Source: Afipia sp.
Lineage (GTDB): Bacteria > Pseudomonadota > Alphaproteobacteria > Rhizobiales > Xanthobacteraceae
Direction of reading: 5' to 3'
NCBI GenBank assembly: GCA_024707075.1
Contig: JANQAK010000003.1
Span: 1,240,001-1,304,000 of the forward strand
DNA length: 64,000 nt
Positions 18,830 through 28,216 of this stretch are shown here, piece by piece. The position numbers were made by a program, and so were the translations under genes. The notes beneath the pieces were generated by a model. The model was not told where the DNA came from. It saw only the letters and a list, made by a program, of their open reading frames with translations, and ran no database searches. Numbering within the stretch: position 1 is the first letter of the stretch; each line of letters starts with the position of its first letter.

Positions 18830-18874
18830 ACACCGCCTTGTCGTGGGTAGCGGTCAGCTACCCCCGGCGGTGTG
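18830..18874 (-). promoter_or_regulatory. ilvB leader pause/antiterminator stems
   Basis: A perfect 9-bp outer arm pair (18830-18838 with 18866-18874) encloses a 7-bp inner stem (18845-18851 with 18857-18863). The leader stop codon sits in the loop of the inner stem. This is the competing hairpin expected in an attenuator. Confidence 0.75.
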
Positions 18875-18919
18875 CCAGGGTACGACGATAATAAGGAGGC
18901 TGGTAACTTTATTGCGCAT
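18854..18919 (-). CDS. ilvBN leader peptide
   Basis: A 21-residue peptide whose residues 5-14 read VTSLLIIVVP: two Leu, two Ile and three Val in ten positions, the three amino acids made by the operon it precedes. It ends at a TGA inside the pause hairpin, upstream of the intrinsic terminator at 18797-18826. Low charged Val, Leu or Ile tRNA would stall the ribosome and favour read-through into ilvB. The ribosome site is poor. The peptide, stems and T tract are seen directly; function follows the known ilv attenuator model. Confidence 0.85.
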   Translation of the reverse strand: MRNKVTSLLIIVVPWHTAGGS

Positions 18920-19074
18920 GATGGTCTGCGAGTTTCCAAAGGTTGCGCGGGGTTATACGGGCCACATGCCGAAAGTCAAGCCTGCGCGGATTTCAAGAGA
19001 ATAGCCGGTTCCGGAAGTTTTGCGAGGGCGAAAACGCATGGGTGAGCCACGCACGACGGAGCGCCGTCACCCTG

Positions 19075-19173
19075 AGGTGGGCGCTCTCCCTTGCGCGCCT
19101 CGAAGGGCGACGGCTTGATATGCGCCATCCTTCGAGGCTCGCCGCAAGAGCGGCTTCGCACCTCAGGATGACG
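19075..19173. repeat. Two-unit palindromic repeat, CCTTCGAGGC/CTCAGGATGACG type
   Basis: CGTCACCCTGAGGTG at the left, GCACCTCAGGATGACG at the right, with CTCGAAGGGCG and CATCCTTCGAGGC inside. It overlaps the miaA stop codon region, so the last codons of miaA are contributed by repeat sequence. Confidence 0.75.
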
Positions 19174-20116
19174 CCCCCGACATCCATGGCTTGTATGCTT
19201 TTTGAAGCCAAACCCACGCATCCTCCGGCTTCACCCATTCGAATTCCGGCATTTGGTGCCTGAACCAGGTGAACTGCCGCTTGGCGTAATGGCGGGTGTC
19301 GGTCTGGCCGATCCCGGCCGCCTCTTCCAGCGTGATTTCGCCCGCCAGGTGGCGGATCAGCGCCGGCACGCCATGAGCCTTCATCGCCGGCAGCATCGGA
19401 TCGAGCTTGCGCGCCGCCAGCGCCGCGACCTCCTCCAGCGCCCCTGCTTCGAGCATCGCCGTGAAGCGCTGGTCGATGCGCGCGTAAAGCTCCTTGCGAT
19501 CCGGCGCGAGAAACAGCGCCTTGACGCCTTCCGGCTCCAGCAACGGCGGCAGCCCGTCGCGGTGCCAGTCGGGCAATGCGCGCCCCGTCGCCTCGATCAC
19601 TTCCAGCGCCCGCGCGATCCGCGCGCTGTCGCGCGGCTTGAGCTTTTCGCCCGAGACCGGATCGCGCCGCGCCAGTTCGGCGTGCAGCGCTTCCACGCCG
19701 TCGCGTTCGAGCCTCGCGCGAACGTCATCGCGCACCTCCTGCGGGATCGGCGGCACCGCCGACAATCCGCGCGTCAGCGCCTTGAAGTAGAGTCCGGTGC
19801 CACCGATGAAAATCGGCAACCGGGCCGCCGCCCTCGCCTCCGCCAGCACAGTCGCGGCATCCGCCACCCATGAGCCCGCCGAACAGTTCACCGCAGCATC
19901 GCAATATCCGTACAGCCGGTGCGGCGCGCGCGCCTCCTCGTCCGGCGTCGGCCGTGCGGTCAGCACCCGCAGGTCGCGATAGACCTGCATCGAGTCCGTA
20001 TTGATGACGACACCGCCGGTCACTTCTGCAAGAGCCAGCGCCAGCGCCGACTTGCCGCTGGCCGTCGGCCCTGCGATAAGCACCGCCTGCATCCGCTTCA
20101 CGTCACTATCCAACAT
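19163..20116 (-). CDS. miaA: tRNA dimethylallyltransferase
   Basis: A 317-residue enzyme that adds a dimethylallyl group to A37 of tRNAs reading UNN codons. The P-loop [12 protein letters not shown] is near residue 16, [12 protein letters not shown] near residue 38 and [14 protein letters not shown] near residue 105, all MiaA signatures. The RQFTWFRHQ segment near residue 285 is conserved. I start at the ATG at 20116; an ATG eight codons later (20092) is also possible. Only nine bases separate this start from the divergent serB ATG, so the promoters must overlap coding sequence. The C-terminal few residues run into a palindromic repeat. Confidence 0.93.
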   Translation of the reverse strand: MLDSDVKRMQAVLIAGPTASGKSALALALAEVTGGVVINTDSMQVYRDLRVLTARPTPDEEARAPHRLYGYCDAAVNCSAGSWVADAATVLAEARAAARLPIFIGGTGLYFKALTRGLSAVPPIPQEVRDDVRARLERDGVEALHAELARRDPVSGEKLKPRDSARIARALEVIEATGRALPDWHRDGLPPLLEPEGVKALFLAPDRKELYARIDQRFTAMLEAGALEEVAALAARKLDPMLPAMKAHGVPALIRHLAGEITLEEAAGIGQTDTRHYAKRQFTWFRHQMPEFEWVKPEDAWVWLQKAYKPWMSGASS

Positions 20117-20125
20117 CGAGCCGTC

Positions 20126-21019
20126 ATGTCTCTCGTCGCCACGCTGATCTGCAACCCCGCCGAGCCTGAACTCGACTCCACCGCAATCGACGCCGCGCGT
20201 TCCGCGCTGCCGTCGCCGGAGCATGGCGACTGGCTGTTCGAAGGCGTTGCCGCCGATATCCGCTTTAGCAGCAACGACGACATTCGCACAATTTCAGATC
20301 GCCTGCGCGAAGCCCTGAACGGTATCCGCGTCGACGTGGTGGTGCAGCCATATCTCGACCGGCGCAAGAAGCTGCTGCTGGCCGACATGGACTCCACCAT
20401 GATCGGCCAGGAATGCATCGACGAACTCGCCGACTTCGCAGGGATCAAGGCGCATGTCGCGGCAATCACCGAACGCGCCATGCGCGGCGAGATCGAATTC
20501 GAACCGGCGCTGCGCGAGCGCGTGGCGCTATTGAAGGATCTTCCGGTTTCCGTGGTCGATGAGGTGCTCAAGACCCGCATCACGCTGACGCCGGGCGGGA
20601 TTGAACTGGTTCGCACCATGCGCGCGCACGGCGCCTATACCTGCCTCGTCTCGGGCGGCTTCACGCTGTTCACGAAAGCTGTCGCCGGGATGATCGGGTT
20701 TGAGGAAAACCGCGCCAACACATTATTGGTCGAGGGCGGCAAGCTGACGGGTTACGTCGCCGAGCCGATTTTGGGGCGCGAAGCGAAACTCGCGACGCTG
20801 TTCGATCTGCGGGAATCCTTCGATCTCGACAATCTGGACGCGCTGGTGGTCGGCGACGGCGCCAACGATCTCGGCATGATCGAGAAGGCCGGCCTCGGCG
20901 TCGCCTATCACGCCAAGCCGGCGGTCGCCGCCGCGGCAGGCGCACGGATCGATCACGGCGATCTCACAGCCTTGCTTTATGCGCAGGGCTACAAGCGGGA
21001 TGAGTTTGTGACGGGATAA
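20126..21019 (+). CDS. serB: Phosphoserine phosphatase SerB
   Basis: A 297-residue HAD-family enzyme for the last step of serine synthesis. The nucleophile motif is [18 protein letters not shown] near residue 88, motif [11 protein letters not shown] near residue 177 and motif [14 protein letters not shown] near residue 246. The N-terminal 80 residues form the ACT-like domain of the SerB2/E. coli type. A much longer in-frame extension upstream lies antisense in miaA and is rejected. The gene is divergent from miaA and convergent with degP; a 28-bp inverted repeat lies after its stop. Confidence 0.95.
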   Translation: MSLVATLICNPAEPELDSTAIDAARSALPSPEHGDWLFEGVAADIRFSSNDDIRTISDRLREALNGIRVDVVVQPYLDRRKKLLLADMDSTMIGQECIDELADFAGIKAHVAAITERAMRGEIEFEPALRERVALLKDLPVSVVDEVLKTRITLTPGGIELVRTMRAHGAYTCLVSGGFTLFTKAVAGMIGFEENRANTLLVEGGKLTGYVAEPILGREAKLATLFDLRESFDLDNLDALVVGDGANDLGMIEKAGLGVAYHAKPAVAAAAGARIDHGDLTALLYAQGYKRDEFVTG

Positions 21020-21029
21020 AGGAAAAGCG

Positions 21030-21155
21030 GTCGTCCCGGCGCAGGCCGGGACCCATACGCCCTGAATTATCAATCTTGCGTAGATGTTGGAGCAAATCTT
21101 CTCGCTGTCACAACCGCGTTCGGTGGTTATGGGTCCCGGCCTGCGCCGGGACGAC
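21030..21155. repeat. Long perfect inverted repeat between serB and degP
   Basis: Arms of 28 bp (21030-21057 and 21128-21155) are perfectly complementary, and each arm is itself a GGTCCCGGC-type hairpin. Lying between convergent genes, it may serve as a shared transcription stop. A single unit of the same family is at 7041-7084. Confidence 0.8.
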
Positions 21156-21193
21156 ATCTCATTTGAAGCCCACGCTTGCTAACAACAGACCGC

Positions 21194-22708
21194 CTACTTC
21201 ACCGCCAGCGCGACGAAGCGGACTTCACCGTCGCCGTTCGACACCAGAAGCAGCACGGACTTCTTGCCGTCCTTCTTCAACTGCTCGATGCGCTTCTTGA
21301 CGTCGGCCGCGTTGGTCACGGATTCCTGCGCGACCTCGACGATGACGTCGCCCGCGCTGAGGCGCTTTTCGGCGGCATCGGAACCGGTTTCGACGCCGGT
21401 GACGATCACGCCCTTGACGCTCTCCTTGATCTTGTAGCGCGTGCGCAGGTCCTTGCTGAGACCGGCAAGATCGAGACCCAGCGCCTTCTGCGTCACCGGC
21501 TTCTCGGCTTCGACCGGAGCGGTGGTCTTGGCAGACGCCTCGACCGGCTTCTCGCCATCGTCGAGACGGCCGAGCGTGACCTTGCGGGTTTCTTCCTTGC
21601 CCTTGCGGATGATGATCACGTCCACCGCCTTGCCGACCGGCGAGTCAGCCACGGCGCGCGGCAGATCCTTCATCTCCTTGATGTCCTTGCCGTCGAACTT
21701 CACGACCACGTCGCCAGGCTCGATGCCGGCGGGCTTGGCGGGACCCTTGTCGTCCACGCCGGCGATCAGCGCGCCGCGCACGGGCTTGATGTTGAGGCTT
21801 TCGCCGATTTCGTCCGTCACCTGCTGGATGCGGACCCCGAGCCAGCCGCGGCGCACTTCCTTGAACTGGCGCAACTGATCGACCACCGCCATGACGGTCT
21901 TGGACGGCACTGCGAAACCAATGCCGATCGAGCCGCCCGATGGCGAGATGATCGCGGTGTTCACGCCGATGACTTCGCCGTCGAGATTGAACAGCGGGCC
22001 GCCGGAGTTGCCGCGATTGATCGCCGCATCGGTCTGGATGTAGTTGTCGTACGGGCCGGAGTTGATGTCGCGGTTACGCGCCGAGACGATGCCCGCCGTC
22101 ACCGTGCCGCCGAGGCTGAACGGATTGCCAATGGCGATCACCCATTCGCCGAGACGCAGGTTGTCGGAATTGCCGAACTTCACCGCGGTGATCTTCTTCT
22201 CCGGCGGCGTGAACTTCAGGACCGCGAGATCGCTCTTCTTGTCCTTGCCGATCACCTCGGCCTTGATCTTGGTGCCATCGTTGAGGATGACGTTGATCTC
22301 GTCCGCGTCGGCGATGACGTGATTGTTGGTCACCACGGTGCCGTCAGTATCGATAATGAAGCCGGAGCCGAGCGAGTTCACCTTGCGCGGCGAGTTGCCG
22401 CCGCCGGGACCGCCACGGCGGTTCTTGAAGAACTCGTCGAAAAACTCGCTGAACGGCGAGTCGGGAGGCAGTTGCGGATTGGCCCCTCGCCTGTTGCCGC
22501 GCTCGTCGCTGCCCCGGTCGCTGTCGGTGTTCTTGGCCTCGACGGTCTGCGACGTGGAAATGTTGACCACCGCGTCGATCACCTTCTCGGCGACGTCGGC
22601 GATACCGTCCGGTCCGCGCGCCAGCGCAGGCGTCGCAACGAGGGCGAAGCCGACAGCCGCGGCGAGCGGCAATACGCGGCGGCTCAATGCTTGAAACGCA
22701 TCGGACAT
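21194..22708 (-). CDS. degP: Do-family periplasmic serine protease DegP
   Basis: A 504-residue secreted HtrA protease/chaperone. Residues 1-31 are a signal peptide ending PALARG. The trypsin-like domain has His in VVTNNHVIA near residue 130, Asp in KKSDLAVLKF near residue 160 and Ser in RGNSGGPLF near residue 233. Two PDZ domains follow, one from about residue 285 and one from about residue 410. It degrades misfolded envelope proteins. The ATG at 22708 is chosen for its AGGAGAG ribosome site and signal peptide; an ATG 11 codons earlier lacks these. It follows DUF2065-hflCK on the same strand. Confidence 0.95.
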   Translation of the reverse strand: MSDAFQALSRRVLPLAAAVGFALVATPALARGPDGIADVAEKVIDAVVNISTSQTVEAKNTDSDRGSDERGNRRGANPQLPPDSPFSEFFDEFFKNRRGGPGGGNSPRKVNSLGSGFIIDTDGTVVTNNHVIADADEINVILNDGTKIKAEVIGKDKKSDLAVLKFTPPEKKITAVKFGNSDNLRLGEWVIAIGNPFSLGGTVTAGIVSARNRDINSGPYDNYIQTDAAINRGNSGGPLFNLDGEVIGVNTAIISPSGGSIGIGFAVPSKTVMAVVDQLRQFKEVRRGWLGVRIQQVTDEIGESLNIKPVRGALIAGVDDKGPAKPAGIEPGDVVVKFDGKDIKEMKDLPRAVADSPVGKAVDVIIIRKGKEETRKVTLGRLDDGEKPVEASAKTTAPVEAEKPVTQKALGLDLAGLSKDLRTRYKIKESVKGVIVTGVETGSDAAEKRLSAGDVIVEVAQESVTNAADVKKRIEQLKKDGKKSVLLLVSNGDGEVRFVALAVK

Positions 22709-22900
22709 GGTCGAAAACTCTCCTGAAAAGGGCCGGATCATGAGTCTCTAATCTGCGCTCGAAAAGGATGCGCGCGCAAGCACCGCCAATTGGCGTGTTT
22801 CCAGCGTTCAACGCATCGATTGCGGCGAAAACCCGGCTTTATCCGTCACAACGGCGTCAGCCAGGCGCTTATTCCGGCCGCCACTATAGCCGAAAACAGA

Positions 22901-23101
22901 TTAGTGCCGCACCAGCCAAATCAGGATCAGTCCGACCACCGCCGAGATCAGGCCGACGGCGCGCAGGATGTTGTCCGGCGACGACAGCGCACTCTTCATC
23001 GCCGAACGCATCCAGTTCGGGACCGCCGTGAACAGCAATCCCTCCAGCACCAGCACCATTCCGACCCCGACGAGGAGGTCACCGTATCCAATCGACCTCA
23101 T
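22901..23101 (-). CDS. DUF2065 family membrane protein (YjeT-like)
   Basis: A 66-residue protein with two hydrophobic segments (residues 8-27 and 43-63) separated by a short polar loop with PNWMRSAM. It matches the DUF2065/YjeT family, which in E. coli also sits beside hflC. The gene starts 42 bases after the hflC stop on the same strand, consistent with an hflK-hflC-DUF2065 operon. Its function is not established. Confidence 0.85.
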   Translation of the reverse strand: MRSIGYGDLLVGVGMVLVLEGLLFTAVPNWMRSAMKSALSSPDNILRAVGLISAVVGLILIWLVRH

Positions 23102-23143
23102 CCGAAGACCGCCCCCGCCAGATCGTACTCTTCACGCCGCATC

Positions 23144-24037
23144 TTAACGCGCGGCAGCGGCGGGCGGCTTGCCCGCCGGATTGGCGAAGTAGCGGAAGAA
23201 CTCGGAGTCCGGCCGCAGCAGGAAGCGCGTGTCGCTGCCCTTCATGCTGGCCTCGTAGGCCGACATGGAGCGATAGAACGCGAAGAAATCTGCGTCCTTG
23301 CCATAGGCTTCCGCGAACAGCCGGTTGCGCTCGCCGTCGCCCTCGCCGCGAACCTGCTCGGCCTGCGAGTTGGCGTCGGCGATGATGACGGTGGCCTCGC
23401 GATCAGCGCGCGAGCGGATCTCCTGCGCCTTCTGGCCGCCCTGCGCGCGGAACTCAGCGGCTTCGCGCTGACGTTCGGTCTGCATGCGCTGATAGACCGC
23501 CTGGCTGTTCTGCTCGGGCAGGTCGGCACGGCGAATGCGCACATCGATCACCGCGATGCCGTAGCTGGCGGTCTCACGATCGAGCTGCTTCTGAATCCGG
23601 CTCATCAGCACGTCGCGCTCGTCGCGCACCACGTTGATGAACGTCACTTCGCCGAGCACACGCCGCAGCGACGCGTTCAGCAGCGTGGTGAGCTGGATGT
23701 TGGCGGCCTGGATCGAGCCAAGGGTCTGATAGAACCGCAACGCGTCCTTGATGCGGTAGCGCGCGAAAGCATCCACCACGAGACGCTTCTGGTCCGACGC
23801 GATCACTTCCTGCGCCGGATTTTCGAGATCGAGAATGCGCTTGTCGATGCTGATCACCGTGTCGATGAACGGCACCTTGAAGTTCAGGCCCGGTTCGGTG
23901 ACCACGCGCACCGGCTCGCCGAGCCGCACCAGCAGAACCTGCTCGGTCTGGCTGACGGTGAACACGGAACTGTAGCCGATCACGATCGCGACCAGCAGAA
24001 TGAAGAGGGAGACGATCCCTGCGATACCGTTTTTCAT
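23144..24037 (-). CDS. hflC: FtsH modulator HflC
   Basis: A 297-residue inner membrane protein with one N-terminal membrane anchor (residues 5-27) and a periplasmic SPFH/band-7 domain covering about residues 25-220. The RVLGEVTFINVVRDERDVL and VRIRRADLPEQNSQAVYQRMQTER-type segments are typical of HflC. With HflK it forms a large cage around FtsH and restrains its protease activity on membrane proteins. The ATG overlaps the hflK stop by 4 bases. Confidence 0.95.
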   Translation of the reverse strand: MKNGIAGIVSLFILLVAIVIGYSSVFTVSQTEQVLLVRLGEPVRVVTEPGLNFKVPFIDTVISIDKRILDLENPAQEVIASDQKRLVVDAFARYRIKDALRFYQTLGSIQAANIQLTTLLNASLRRVLGEVTFINVVRDERDVLMSRIQKQLDRETASYGIAVIDVRIRRADLPEQNSQAVYQRMQTERQREAAEFRAQGGQKAQEIRSRADREATVIIADANSQAEQVRGEGDGERNRLFAEAYGKDADFFAFYRSMSAYEASMKGSDTRFLLRPDSEFFRYFANPAGKPPAAAAR

Positions 24038-25177
24038 CGGTTGCTCCCGCCCTGTTGTGGCGCAGCCGGCGGCGTGCGGCGTCCGATTTCGTTGAGCGGC
24101 AAATAAGGCACCACGCCCGGTCCCGATCCGTTCGCGCCCTGATCGAGCACGAGCTTGTCGGCGCCGCCGAGAACACGCTCCATCGTTTCCAGATAGATGC
24201 GTTCGCGCGTGACGTCCGGCGCCTTCCTGTATTCGTCATAGACCTTGAGGAAGCGCGCGCTCTGGCCCTTGGCCTCGGCCACCGCCTGCTCCTTGTAGCC
24301 TTCCGCGACCTGCAAGATCTGCGCGGCGCGGCCGCGCGCATCCGGAACGACGCGGTTGGCGTAAGTCTGGGCTTCGTTCTGCAACCGCTCAAGGTCGGCA
24401 CGGGCCGCCTGCACGTCGCGGAACGCATCGATGACCTGCTGCGGCGGGTCGACCTTCTGCATCTGTACCTGCTGGATCAGAATGCCCGAGCCGTAGCTGT
24501 CGAGCGTCTTCTGCATCAGTTCGAGCACCGCGGCTTCCGTCGTGGTGCGCGCGCCGGTGAGGATCGGCTGGATATTGGAACGGCCGATGACGTCGCGCAT
24601 CGCGCTTTCGGCAACCGCCTTCACGGTGCCTTCCGGATTCTGGATGTTGAACAGGAAGTCACCGACGCCGTCGGGCTTGATGCGCCACAGCACTGTGAAA
24701 TCCACATCGACGATGTTCTCGTCACCGGTCAGCATCAGGCTTTCTTCCGGCACGTCGCGAATGGTGGTGGTGCCGCCGCGGCGCGAGTCGTCCACCACGC
24801 GCATGCCGATGCTGAGCGTGGAGACGCGCAGCGCCTTCGGCAGCAACACGGTCTCGATCGGATACGGCAGATGATAATTCAGACCGGGCTGAACGGTGCG
24901 GACGTGCTTGCCGAAGCGGAGCACCACGCCGAGTTCTTCGGACTGCACGCGGAAGAAGCCGGACAGCCCCCAGACCGCCAGCGCGGCAACGAGGACCAGC
25001 GCAATGCCGACGCCGCTGAAGTTTCCGCCGGGGATCAATGTCTGGAGCTTGTCCTGCCCGCGACGCAGAAGATCTTCCAGATCAGGCGGCCTCGGTCCGC
25101 TCGATTGCGGGCCGGAACCCCAGGGGCCTTTTCGGGCCGGAGCCCCAGGGGCCTCCGCCTTGATTCTTCCACGGCAT
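24034..25177 (-). pseudogene. hflK: FtsH modulator HflK, frameshifted near the N-terminus
   Basis: HflK, the partner of HflC, read in two frames. The first frame starts at the ATG at 25177 behind a strong GGAGGAG ribosome site and encodes the Gly/Trp-rich HflK start MPWKNQGGGPWGSGPK. The A4 run at 25129-25132 (minus strand) carries one base too many; beyond it the frame yields the expected LEDLLRRGQDKLQTL-like linker, a membrane anchor, and the SPFH domain to 24034, about 380 residues after repair. The downstream piece alone has an ATG at 25038 that would give a protein without the cytoplasmic tail. Probably a sequencing overcall, as hflC is intact. Confidence 0.85.
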
Positions 25178-25275
25178 CGTCAATCTCCTCCGCGCGGAAG
25201 CTCGCGCTCCGCAAACTCTTGGGGCCTTATAGGGGACGCGCCCAGTCCTTACAACGCAGGACACCAGCCTCTAGT

Positions 25276-25435
25276 GGTCCGGTTCTGACATTCGCATCCC
25301 GTTTCAGCACTCCTCTTTGCGGATGTCAGAACCAAAGGACCAATAGCAACCATGAATTTCCAGTGTCCTTTCGAATCCGACGTTCGCTACAGAAGACGCA
25401 GCAAAACGAAGCGAACGTCGGATTCAGGACACTGG
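25276..25435. repeat. Two-hairpin element, copy A
   Basis: Hairpin 1 (25276-25341) has an 11-bp perfect stem (25281-25291 with 25323-25333) plus a GGTCC/GGACC pair. Hairpin 2 (25360-25435) has a perfect 15-bp stem (25373-25387 with 25411-25425) and a perfect outer 10-bp pair (25360-25369 with 25426-25435). An 18-base spacer, AATAGCAACCATGAATTT, joins them. Copy B at 52141-52295 shares the layout, the spacer pattern and the TCCGACRTTCG core. Confidence 0.8.
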
Positions 25436-25489
25436 TAGAGCTATGGCGCAGGGCAAATTTGTCAATGCAAACATCGCCGATTGCAGTTA

Positions 25490-25508
25490 ATGCCGCGGTC
25501 TGCGGCAT
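25490..25508 (-). terminator. Small hairpin after folA
   Basis: A perfect 7-bp stem (25490-25496 with 25502-25508) just past the folA stop. There is no clear T tract, so terminator function is uncertain. Confidence 0.35.
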
Positions 25509-25523
25509 GATGAAACGCCGATT

Positions 25524-26060
25524 TTAACTGCGACGCCGATATGTGACGTAGGAAAAATCGGCTGTATCGCCCTCCGCCTTTGGATGGCGGGAACGTGCGA
25601 CTTCTTCCCATTCCGCAGGGTCAAACGGCTTGAGAAAGGTGTCGCCGTCGGGCTTGTCGTGCACTTCGGTGATTTCAAGCCGGTCAGCCTTTTTCAACCA
25701 TTGCGCAAAAACATCTGCGCCGCCGATCACCATGATCTCAGTGACGAAACGCCGCAGCGCATCGCCACGCGCGATGTCGTGCGCGGCTTCAAGCGAAGGT
25801 GCGACGACAATGCCCGGCGCCTGAAACGTCTTGTCGCGGGTGACGACGATGTTGGTGCGTCCCGGCAGCGGACGGCCGATGGAAAGATAAGTCTTGCGGC
25901 CCATGATCACCGGCCGGTTCAGCGTGATCGCCTTGAAGCGCTTGAGATCGGATTTGAGATGCCACGGCATCGTGTTGTCGCGACCGATCACGCCGTTCTC
26001 CGCGACGGCAACGACGAAAACGATTTGCGGAAATGACGTCGCGGACGGCAGCGTGTTCAA
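25524..26060 (-). CDS. folA: Dihydrofolate reductase
   Basis: A 178-residue DHFR that regenerates tetrahydrofolate, working with ThyA encoded just upstream. Family marks: [19 protein letters not shown] near residue 17, [16 protein letters not shown] near residue 50 and [10 protein letters not shown] near residue 103. No ATG fits the N-terminus; the first suitable start is a TTG at 26060 that shares two bases with the thyA stop (TTGA), giving the usual DHFR length and implying translational coupling. Longer upstream frames are antisense-type shadows of thyA. Confidence 0.92.
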   Translation of the reverse strand: MNTLPSATSFPQIVFVVAVAENGVIGRDNTMPWHLKSDLKRFKAITLNRPVIMGRKTYLSIGRPLPGRTNIVVTRDKTFQAPGIVVAPSLEAAHDIARGDALRRFVTEIMVIGGADVFAQWLKKADRLEITEVHDKPDGDTFLKPFDPAEWEEVARSRHPKAEGDTADFSYVTYRRRS

Positions 26061-26851
26061 ACCGCGACCTCGGCCTTGATGTGCGGATGCGGGTCGTAAT
26101 TCTCGAGTTTGAAATCCTCGTAGCGGAACGAGAAAATATCCTTCACCGCCGGATTGATCGTCATGGTCGGCAGCGGACGCGTCAGGCGGGTCAATTGCAG
26201 CCGCGCCTGCTCGAGATGGTTCGAGTAGAGATGCGCGTCGCCGAGCGAATGGATGAAGTCGCCGGGCTTCAATCCGGTGACCTGCGCCACCATCATGGTC
26301 AGCAGCGCGTAGGACGCGATGTTGAACGGCACGCCGAGAAACACGTCCGCCGAACGCTGGTAGAGCTGGCAGGAGAGCTTGCCGTTGGCGACGTAGAACT
26401 GGAACAGGCAGTGGCACGGCGGCAGCGCCATCTTGTCGACATCGGCGGGATTCCACGCACTCACGATCAGGCGGCGTGAATCCGGATTCTTGCGGATCAT
26501 CTCGATGAGGTTTGAAATCTGGTCGATGTGGCGACCGTCCGGCGCGGGCCACGAACGCCACTGCGATCCGTAGACCGGGCCGAGATCGCCATTGGCGTCC
26601 GCCCACTCGTCCCAGATCGAGACGCCGTTATCCTTGAGATATTTGATGTTGGTGTCGCCGGCGAGAAACCACAGCAGTTCATGGACGATGGATTTCAGCG
26701 GCAGCTTCTTGGTGGTCAGCATCGGGAAACCCGACGCCAGATTGAACCGCATCTGGTGGCCGAACACGGACAGCGTTCCGGTGCCGGTGCGGTCGGTCTT
26801 TTCCGCGCCGTCGCTGAGAATGCGCTCAAGCAGGTCGTGATACTGGTTCAT
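26057..26851 (-). CDS. thyA: Thymidylate synthase
   Basis: A 264-residue ThyA, identical in length to the E. coli enzyme, that methylates dUMP to dTMP with methylene-tetrahydrofolate. The catalytic Cys lies in [13 protein letters not shown] near residue 144; [17 protein letters not shown] and the C-terminal [11 protein letters not shown] are conserved. I start at the ATG at 26851 ([12 protein letters not shown]); nine extra upstream codons have no support. It is followed by folA with a stop/start overlap. Confidence 0.96.
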   Translation of the reverse strand: MNQYHDLLERILSDGAEKTDRTGTGTLSVFGHQMRFNLASGFPMLTTKKLPLKSIVHELLWFLAGDTNIKYLKDNGVSIWDEWADANGDLGPVYGSQWRSWPAPDGRHIDQISNLIEMIRKNPDSRRLIVSAWNPADVDKMALPPCHCLFQFYVANGKLSCQLYQRSADVFLGVPFNIASYALLTMMVAQVTGLKPGDFIHSLGDAHLYSNHLEQARLQLTRLTRPLPTMTINPAVKDIFSFRYEDFKLENYDPHPHIKAEVAV

Positions 26852-27011
26852 GGGTCTATCTAACCTGCCGGCCGCCACGATTTGATTTCAGCAGAGGAAT
26901 TATACCCCGAAAAGTGAGGATCGCGGCCTCGCGGGCCTGATCCAGAAAAGCATGCCGTCGGACTTGATCCGAGGGTGGAACGGGTTTCTGAAAAGATCAT
27001 GCTCCAAACGT

Positions 27012-27045
27012 AAAAGACAAGGGGCGGAACTTGCGTCCCGCCCCT
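27012..27045 (-). terminator. tctC terminator
   Basis: An 8-bp GC stem (27020-27027 with 27038-27045), extendable by further pairs, with TGTCTTTTAC after it on the minus strand, 28 bases past the tctC stop. Confidence 0.8.
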
Positions 27046-27073
27046 GCCAAGCCTCGATGATTTCAGCAAAATC

Positions 27074-28060
27074 TCAGTTGGAGACGGGTTTCAGCACCGG
27101 GGTCCATTTGGCGATCTCGCTGGTGACCAGCGCGCCCAGCGCTTCGGGGGTACGTTCGGCGGGCTTCGGGATCACGCTGCCGAGATCGAGCAGCCGCTTG
27201 CGGACACCCTCGTCATCCAGCGCCTTGACGATGGCGGCGTTGAGCTTGGCAATGATCGGCGCAGGCGTGCCCTTCGGTGCGAAGATCGCGTTCCAGGCCT
27301 GGGCCTGGAATTCCGGCAGGCCGGCCTCGGCGGTGGTCGGCACGTCGGGCAGCGACGGATTGCGCTCGGGCGTCGCCACCGCATAGGCCTTGATGGTGCC
27401 GCCCTTGATCTGCGGCACCGCGTTGACGATCTGGTCGCACATGTAGTCGACCTGTCCGCCGACCAGCGCGTTCATCGCCGGGCCGGTGCCGTTGAACGGA
27501 ACGCCGGTCGGATTGATCTTGAGCACCGAATTCAGAAGCTGGCACGAGGTGTAGGACACCGAGCCGACGCCCGCGTGGGCGGCGTTGAGCTTGTCGGTGT
27601 TGGCCTTCACGTAGGTGATGAATTCCTTGAGGTCCTTCGGCGGGAAATCCTTGCGCGCGAGGATCAGGATCGGCGTGCCGGCCAGCAGGCCGACCGGTTC
27701 GAAATCCTTCGAGGGATGATAGGCGAGGTTCGGATACAGCGGCACCGACGCCGCGTGCGTGCCCATGTGGCCGGTAATCAGGGTGTAGCCGTCCGGCGCA
27801 GCCTTCGCGGCGCGGGTCGATGCCGTGGTGCCGCCGGCGCCGACGACGTTTTCGATGATGATCGTCTGGCCCAGCGTCTGCTGCATATGGCCGGTCACGA
27901 TGCGCGCGATGACATCGGTCGGGCCGCCGGCCGCGAACGGAACAATCATCGTGATGTTGCGCGTCGGATAATCCTGTGCCTGAGCCGATGTGGCCGCCAC
28001 ACCGGCAGCGGCCAAAGCAGACAGCCCGCAGGTCGCGAGCATACGCTTAAGAAAATTCAT
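27074..28060 (-). CDS. tctC: Tripartite tricarboxylate (TTT) transporter binding protein, Bug/TctC family
   Basis: A 328-residue periplasmic binding protein. Residues 1-28 are a signal peptide ending TSAQAQ. It then reads DYPTRNITMIVPFAAGGPTD-like sequence, the hallmark of Bug/TctC proteins, with AAPDGYTLITGH near residue 88. It delivers a carboxylate (citrate, succinate-like or aromatic acid) to TctAB. It is the last gene of the tctBAC cluster, 156 bases after tctA, and has a terminator at 27012-27045. Substrate is unknown. Confidence 0.9.
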   Translation of the reverse strand: MNFLKRMLATCGLSALAAAGVAATSAQAQDYPTRNITMIVPFAAGGPTDVIARIVTGHMQQTLGQTIIIENVVGAGGTTASTRAAKAAPDGYTLITGHMGTHAASVPLYPNLAYHPSKDFEPVGLLAGTPILILARKDFPPKDLKEFITYVKANTDKLNAAHAGVGSVSYTSCQLLNSVLKINPTGVPFNGTGPAMNALVGGQVDYMCDQIVNAVPQIKGGTIKAYAVATPERNPSLPDVPTTAEAGLPEFQAQAWNAIFAPKGTPAPIIAKLNAAIVKALDDEGVRKRLLDLGSVIPKPAERTPEALGALVTSEIAKWTPVLKPVSN

Positions 28061-28216
28061 GATGTTCTCCCAAGTCTTGTTCTGATTACGGGCCGTAAGC
28101 CGTGCCCGGCAGTCTCAACATCACCCCGTGGGGCGTGTCCATTCAACTTGCTACCAAGACTGGGCAAGGAGGCGCGGCGCAACGCCGCACCTCGACACCT
28201 TAAATTCCATCGCTCC

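Larger units (their letters stand above)
25178..25523. other. Intergenic region between hflK and folA
   Basis: A 346-base gap holding the hflK promoter side, the two-hairpin element at 25276-25435 and a small hairpin at 25490-25508. No gene is seen. Confidence 0.6.
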
